From: Conus ventricosus
Taxonomy: Eukaryota; Mollusca; Gastropoda; Neogastropoda; Conidae
Reading direction: 5' to 3'
DNA: 64,000 bases
Assembly (NCBI GenBank): GCA_018398815.1
Contig: CM031615.1
Coordinates: 53,911,756 to 53,975,755, forward strand
The position numbers and the translations under genes were made by a program. Below, piece after piece: positions 39,266-45,200 of the stretch (position 1 is the stretch's first letter; each line of letters begins with the position of its first letter). The notes under the pieces were generated by a model. The model ran no database searches, had not been told where the DNA came from, and worked only from the letters and a program-made list of their open reading frames with translations.

Positions 39266-42200
39266 ATTTAATCAGACATTTGTTGCCCTCATTTTCAGCA
39301 AAATGCCCAAACCTATGAAGTTATTATCCAAACAACGAGATACAAAAAATTTAGTGCACCATGTGAAACTAACCTTACCCTTTTCTTTCCAACATGGCGT
39401 TCACAAAATTGGCAGGCAACAACCATAATGACAAGTTCTCTGATACTTCTGTTGATCAAGAAAGGAAGTGAAATGATGTGAAGAGAAAATGTTGGATGAG
39501 AGTGTGACCTGGGAGCTGGTGCTGTGTGCCGGCTGTGGGATGTGCAATGAAACGAAGACTGGTACTGTGTGCAGGCTGTGGAAAGTGAAGTGGAGACCAA
39601 GGCGGAGCTTCTGCGGACGTCGGAAGCGTCCAAAGCCAGCCAGCGCACGGACCTGGAGAACCACATCGGCACCATGCAGAACACCGTGGACCAGCTCAAC
39701 ACAGAACTGGCCTCCACCAGGCAGCAGTTGGAGCAGGTACAGTGTCAGTTACACCAACAGAAAAGACCGCCAGGATTGACAGTGGCAAGTCATACAGAAC
39801 TGAAGTGAATCAAAACACGGTTTTTCACAGTGATATCTGGCATCTGACGAGTTAGACTTGAAACATTGAAGAACCTCATTGTACTGGCTTGATCAGCTGG
39901 TATGGCTGCTGTGCACAGCCAGTGACTGTTCTCTTTGTCCTAGTCTGTGACAGCAGAGAAGTCTTTATTTACTTGACCTCCATGTCCTAGTCTGTGACAG
40001 CAGAGAAGTCTTTATTCACTTGACTTCCATGCCCTAGTCTGACAGCAGAGAAGTCTTTATTTACTTGACTTCCATGCCCTAGTCTGTGACAGCAGAGAAG
40101 TCTTTATTTACTTGACTTCCATGCCCTAGTCTGTGACAGCAGAGAAGTCTGTATTTACTTGACTTCCATGCCCTAGTCTGTGACAGCAGAGAAGTCTGTA
40201 TTTACTTGACTTCCATGCCCTAGTCTGTGACAGCAGAGAAGTCTTTATTTATTTGACTTCCATGTCCTAGTCTGTGACAGCAGAGAAGTCTTCATTGACT
40301 TGACTTCCACCTATTCAGCAGTCAAACATGGAGCATAGACTGCCCTCGTAACGAGTTTAGCAGTTTTCTCTCTGCAACATGGATAGGTGGTCAGAGGTGA
40401 ACCAAAAGTCGTTTTCACACAGCCATGAACACTGTCATTGAGCAGGGAGCTGTGTACTTGCTAGCTTTAGGTTCATAAGAGCAGTTAACTGGATGCAGCG
40501 TGGTCATGAACATTGACTGCTGTGTCCAGCACAGTGGAAAATTGCTGGGACAAGGCGCAGTACGGTTGAGAATGTTGCTGTCATGTTCAAGAGCAACTAG
40601 TCTAGAATCCTATGCCTGATGTTCAGATGAATGCAGGGGGGCTTAATCTGGGCATAAAGGAGTGGTGTTCCCAATTAAGCAACTGTTAGAAAACTGAAGC
40701 AGCTTCTTGACTTTCCATGAACCTTTAGTTCGTTTCTGAATTGGACACAGATGAACTGTATTCTCATCAGCGCAGTCAGTTGTTTGAGAAGACATGGACA
40801 TTTCTTGACTCAGGGACATGTTCGTCTTGAGGGAGAGAATGTGTCTTTTTACCCAGAGAAAAAACGCTTATTTGTTGGCCGGTTTTTCTCATACATATAT
40901 GCACGATGAGTGCCTTTATCCCACTCACTTGGAATAGGTATTTGAAGTATCTGCTTTTCATGGGAAAAATCCCACTTTGACTAATCTGCTCGGTGTGAAC
41001 TTTTTGATAGATTTTTTAACACAAAACACAAGAAAGTGTTTTCACTGTCCATGATATACTGAAGAGATGCAGAATGAATCAGGTTACACACGAATATTGA
41101 CCTAGATTGTTACTGATTTACAGAATTATATCGCAACTTCAAAGAGTTGCATGAGCTGTGAAATTGGATAATAGCTGTTTCCAAAGCACTGTCAACTTTG
41201 AAGATGAAAGAAATAGCAAAAGAAATAGACCCAACTTGTACTCTGAAGATTAGGATTATAGTAAAGGAAATAGACCCAACTTGTAAGCTGAAGATGAAGA
41301 TGAAAGTAAACAAAGTAGACCCAACTTGTACTTTTAGAAGTTGAAGGTGACAGTAAAGGAAAGAGACCCAACTTGTACTCTGAATAGCAAGGTGATAGTA
41401 AAAGAAATAGACCCAACTTGTACTCCTGAATCAAGAGTGGAAATCTGGTCAGTGTTAACCTTTGTTTGTGTGTGAGATAATCAAGGTTTCTCTGTACCAC
41501 AGAAGAGCTGTTCAGAGTTTCCTTTACTGAAAAAGGTCTAAGTGAAAACTGAGTCAGTGATAGCTTTTTGTCTAAAAAGAACCTAGATCCCTGTTTGTGC
41601 TGTGCATGGTTGATCCAGAATGAGCAGCAAGGGATGGACATGATGGAGAGGGCACAGGTGGTAAGACAAGGTAAAGACAAACATAAGGAAAGAATAGGTT
41701 AAAGAGAAATATGAGAAAACAATAGGGTAAAGAGAAACATGAGAAAATACTATTGTAACAACTGTAGGTTTGTTGTGTGTCCGTCATAGCTGTGAGATTG
41801 TTGTGTGTCTGCCAGGCCAAAGGTGAAACATGAGGATAGACTAACACTGTGGGTCTGCCAGGCCAAAGGTGAAACATGAGGATAGACTAACACAATGTGG
41901 GTCTGTTGTGTGTCCACCAGGCCAAAGGTGAGGTGACCAGCATGAAGGAGAAGGTTGTCAGCCTGGAGGGTCAGCGCAAAGAGCAGGGGGACAAGCTGTC
42001 GCAGCTGCACACCAAGCACCGAGACTTGGAGAGGCAGCTGGCGGATAAGGTGTGTGCTGGGGTGTGGCTGTGTCAGTACCTTACCTGGATAGAGCATGCA
42101 CCTGGTGTGTAGAAGGTTGTGAGTTTGGAACCCCATCCTATCACCCAGCAATGGAATTAGCGATTTCCCTTCCCAGTGTGGATTTAAGTAGGTCTCCTTC

Positions 42201-45200
42201 TGAGAGATTCATCGAAGGTTACCGTATTCTGCCATATTACCTGAGAAGGGCAAGGATGTTAAATCTGAACAAACTAACAGTCAACAAGTGTCTGCATCAC
42301 ATGGGAAATGTGAAAATGTTAAACGTGAATAAAATGGACAGTCATCAGTTGTGGTTGTGCATTCACAATGTACATTTTAACCTTAGCATTTATCAGGATT
42401 TTTCTAGGTGACATTCCTGAAAGTATCAGCTTTTTTTTCTTCTTTTATTGTGAAGTTTGGAACTCTGCTACACAGAAATTTTACATAGATATCTGATAGT
42501 GTGTGTATTTTCCTGGGCTTTTTAGTGTTTCTGTGTTGATGTTGAAAGCTGACTGTTAGGGTCACTTGGCTTCATTCCGTGTACTCTGTGTCATTCCATA
42601 ATCCCCGTATCCACTCCCCTCTTCTAGGTTGTCTCCAACACTGTCATTGAGGTTTGAGTGTTGATCCATTTCTTTAGTCTGCAGAACTTTCTGAGCCATC
42701 GTTACTGATTCAGTGACACCTGAGCAGCTAAATTGTTCACTATTTTTCAACAAGCAGGTTCCTTCTATTGTCACTTGCAGTCACGCTGGACATGAGCTGA
42801 AAAATATCCTTGTAACAATTTTGTAGGAGTGGAATTGAAGCCTGTTGCAAAAAATGGCCCCTTTTGTACCAGCTGTTGATCTCAAATAGTGCATTTTAAT
42901 GCTGAAAACATCCCAAACAAGCAGTGTGGGCATGAAGTGTAAGAGGAACAGAGCAGACTGGTTGTTAATTAACGCTGGCAGTACAGGGTGGAACAGTAGT
43001 TACTCTTCTTTTCCATCAATTCCTGCCACCAGGTATCGGCGTTGGCCAGCAAGGAGCAGGAGCAGGAAGAGAGCAAGGCCTCGCTGTCCAGTGTCAGGTC
43101 CTCCCTGGAGGAGACCAGAGCCCAGCTGACCACCAGCCAGCAGGCCCTGGAGACGGAGAGAAAGGGCCGGAGCTCAGCGGTCCAGGAGCTGCAGACCAAG
43201 CTGGAGAAACTGGGCTCCGAGAAGTCGGAGCTGCAGAAAGACCTGGAGGCCAAGGTGATGAGGGGAACTGAATCTCCAAACTGTGTGGGGGTTCATGACT
43301 TCCTGTTTTGTAGCCATTGGTTCCGACAGAACTTATAACAAGAAATAGTGACAGATCTGGAAATTAGGTTGCCGCTTTTGCAAGTGATTCTTCGGTTTCT
43401 TTAGTTCTGTCTTCTTTCCATGAGATAAAGTAGATCTGCACAAAAAAAAAGTTTGTTTAGTATCTTCTTTTTACCTTTGAGAAATAACATGAATTTGGTG
43501 AGAAGACATCCAGAATGTTCAAGAAATAGTGGGGGAGGGGATGCTGAATTGGTATAAGTTAATGAAGTTGAACTTTTGATTGGAAGATCGGAAGTTCTTT
43601 TCCAAAGTGGCAGTCTATAGAGGGATTTGTTGGGGTGGAGAGGAATGGGAGTGTGGGGGGATGCTATGCTGTTTCGTTTCGAAATTACAAGACAATGCAA
43701 TCTTTGTGCTGCAGGTGTCTGCTCTGAAGGAACAGAAGAAGGCAGACAAGAAGCGGTCCCAGGAGCTGGACAAGAAGGAGAAAGACAAGGCAGCTCTCCA
43801 GGAACAGCTCCAACAGGCCCAGAGCAATCTGGAAAAGGTCAGTGGTGAGAAAGGTGCAGAAAACATTGATCTTCACCACTCTCTGGCACGTGGACTGTCA
43901 AGGCAGCATGATATGTAGACTATTACGGGCAGCATGATACATAGACTTTTAACAGTGTATGTATCATACTGCCTTAACAGTATTATCATGCTGCCCGTAG
44001 GGCAGCATGATATGTAAATTGTTAGGAGTAGCATGATATGTAGACTGTTAAGGGCAGCATAATACATAGACTGTTAAGGGCAGCATGATATATAGAGCTT
44101 TTTGTGGACTGCTGGCTCTGGAACAGCAGGTATAGGTCTGGGTCTGTCAATATGTTATATAGACTATAGAGGAGTCAAAATGAGGCATTTGCGAGAAATG
44201 CCAAGGAATGGTTATAGAAGATTGGATACTCCCCTCCTCCCGACCTCCCTTCAAAATCATGTTGTATTTTGCAAGCTATAGTGATTTGCTAGCTCTTGTT
44301 TTGTCAGAGTTTTGTGGCTAATGCAGTAGCAGTCACCCCATTGACCATCTCTCTCACTTCCATTGTACAGCACATTCCATGGCAAAACACCAAACAACAC
44401 TGTTGTATCAGGGTTTGCTCTGGTATTTATACTTGCAAAACATGGAGTTCTACATAATCTCTCCATTTTGATTTTGTTTGTGATTGTGAGCATCTTGAAG
44501 TTGACTGTTGATGTGTGGGTTGGGGCTGTTTGATAGTTGACCATGGATGTGTATGTTTGGGCCTGTTTGTGTTCAGGCTCAGCAGTCCCATTCCAAGGAA
44601 AAAGCTGACCTCCAGAAGACTCTGGACGATGAACGACAGCTGCCCACACCAACAGACAGGACTTGGAACAGAAGTAACGAGACAGAGGTTTTGAGAGCGT
44701 TGGTATTTTTGTTGTTATTGTTGTTTTTAATTTGCCTATGGTATGTTTTTGTAGGTTGGTGACCGTCTGCCACTTTTCCATATGACAAATTATTTTGTGT
44801 CAGCTTTCTGAGTTTTAAACTTTTTTCTTTTCTTTTTTTTTTTTTTCAGGGAGGGAGGGGGTCAACTCTCTGGTCGTTGAACAGTCTTATGTTCGTTTCT
44901 TGGTGGTTCGTTGGTCTTGGATCAGCTTTCTGATCAGTTAACAATTTTATGTTGCACTCTAATTGTCCAGTGGTCTTGTATCTGATTTTGATGAATTAAC
45001 CATCTGGGACCAGCATCTGATGACTGAGCACTCTGATGTCTGATTTCCTGGTTGTTCAGTGATTGTGTTTTAGCTTTAGGGTGGTGATTCAGGGGTCTTG
45101 TTTCAGCTTTAGGGTGGCGATTCAGGAGTGTTGTTTCAGCTGTAGGGTGGTGATTCAGGAGTGTTGTTTCAGCTGTAGGGTGGTGATTCAGGGGTCTTGT

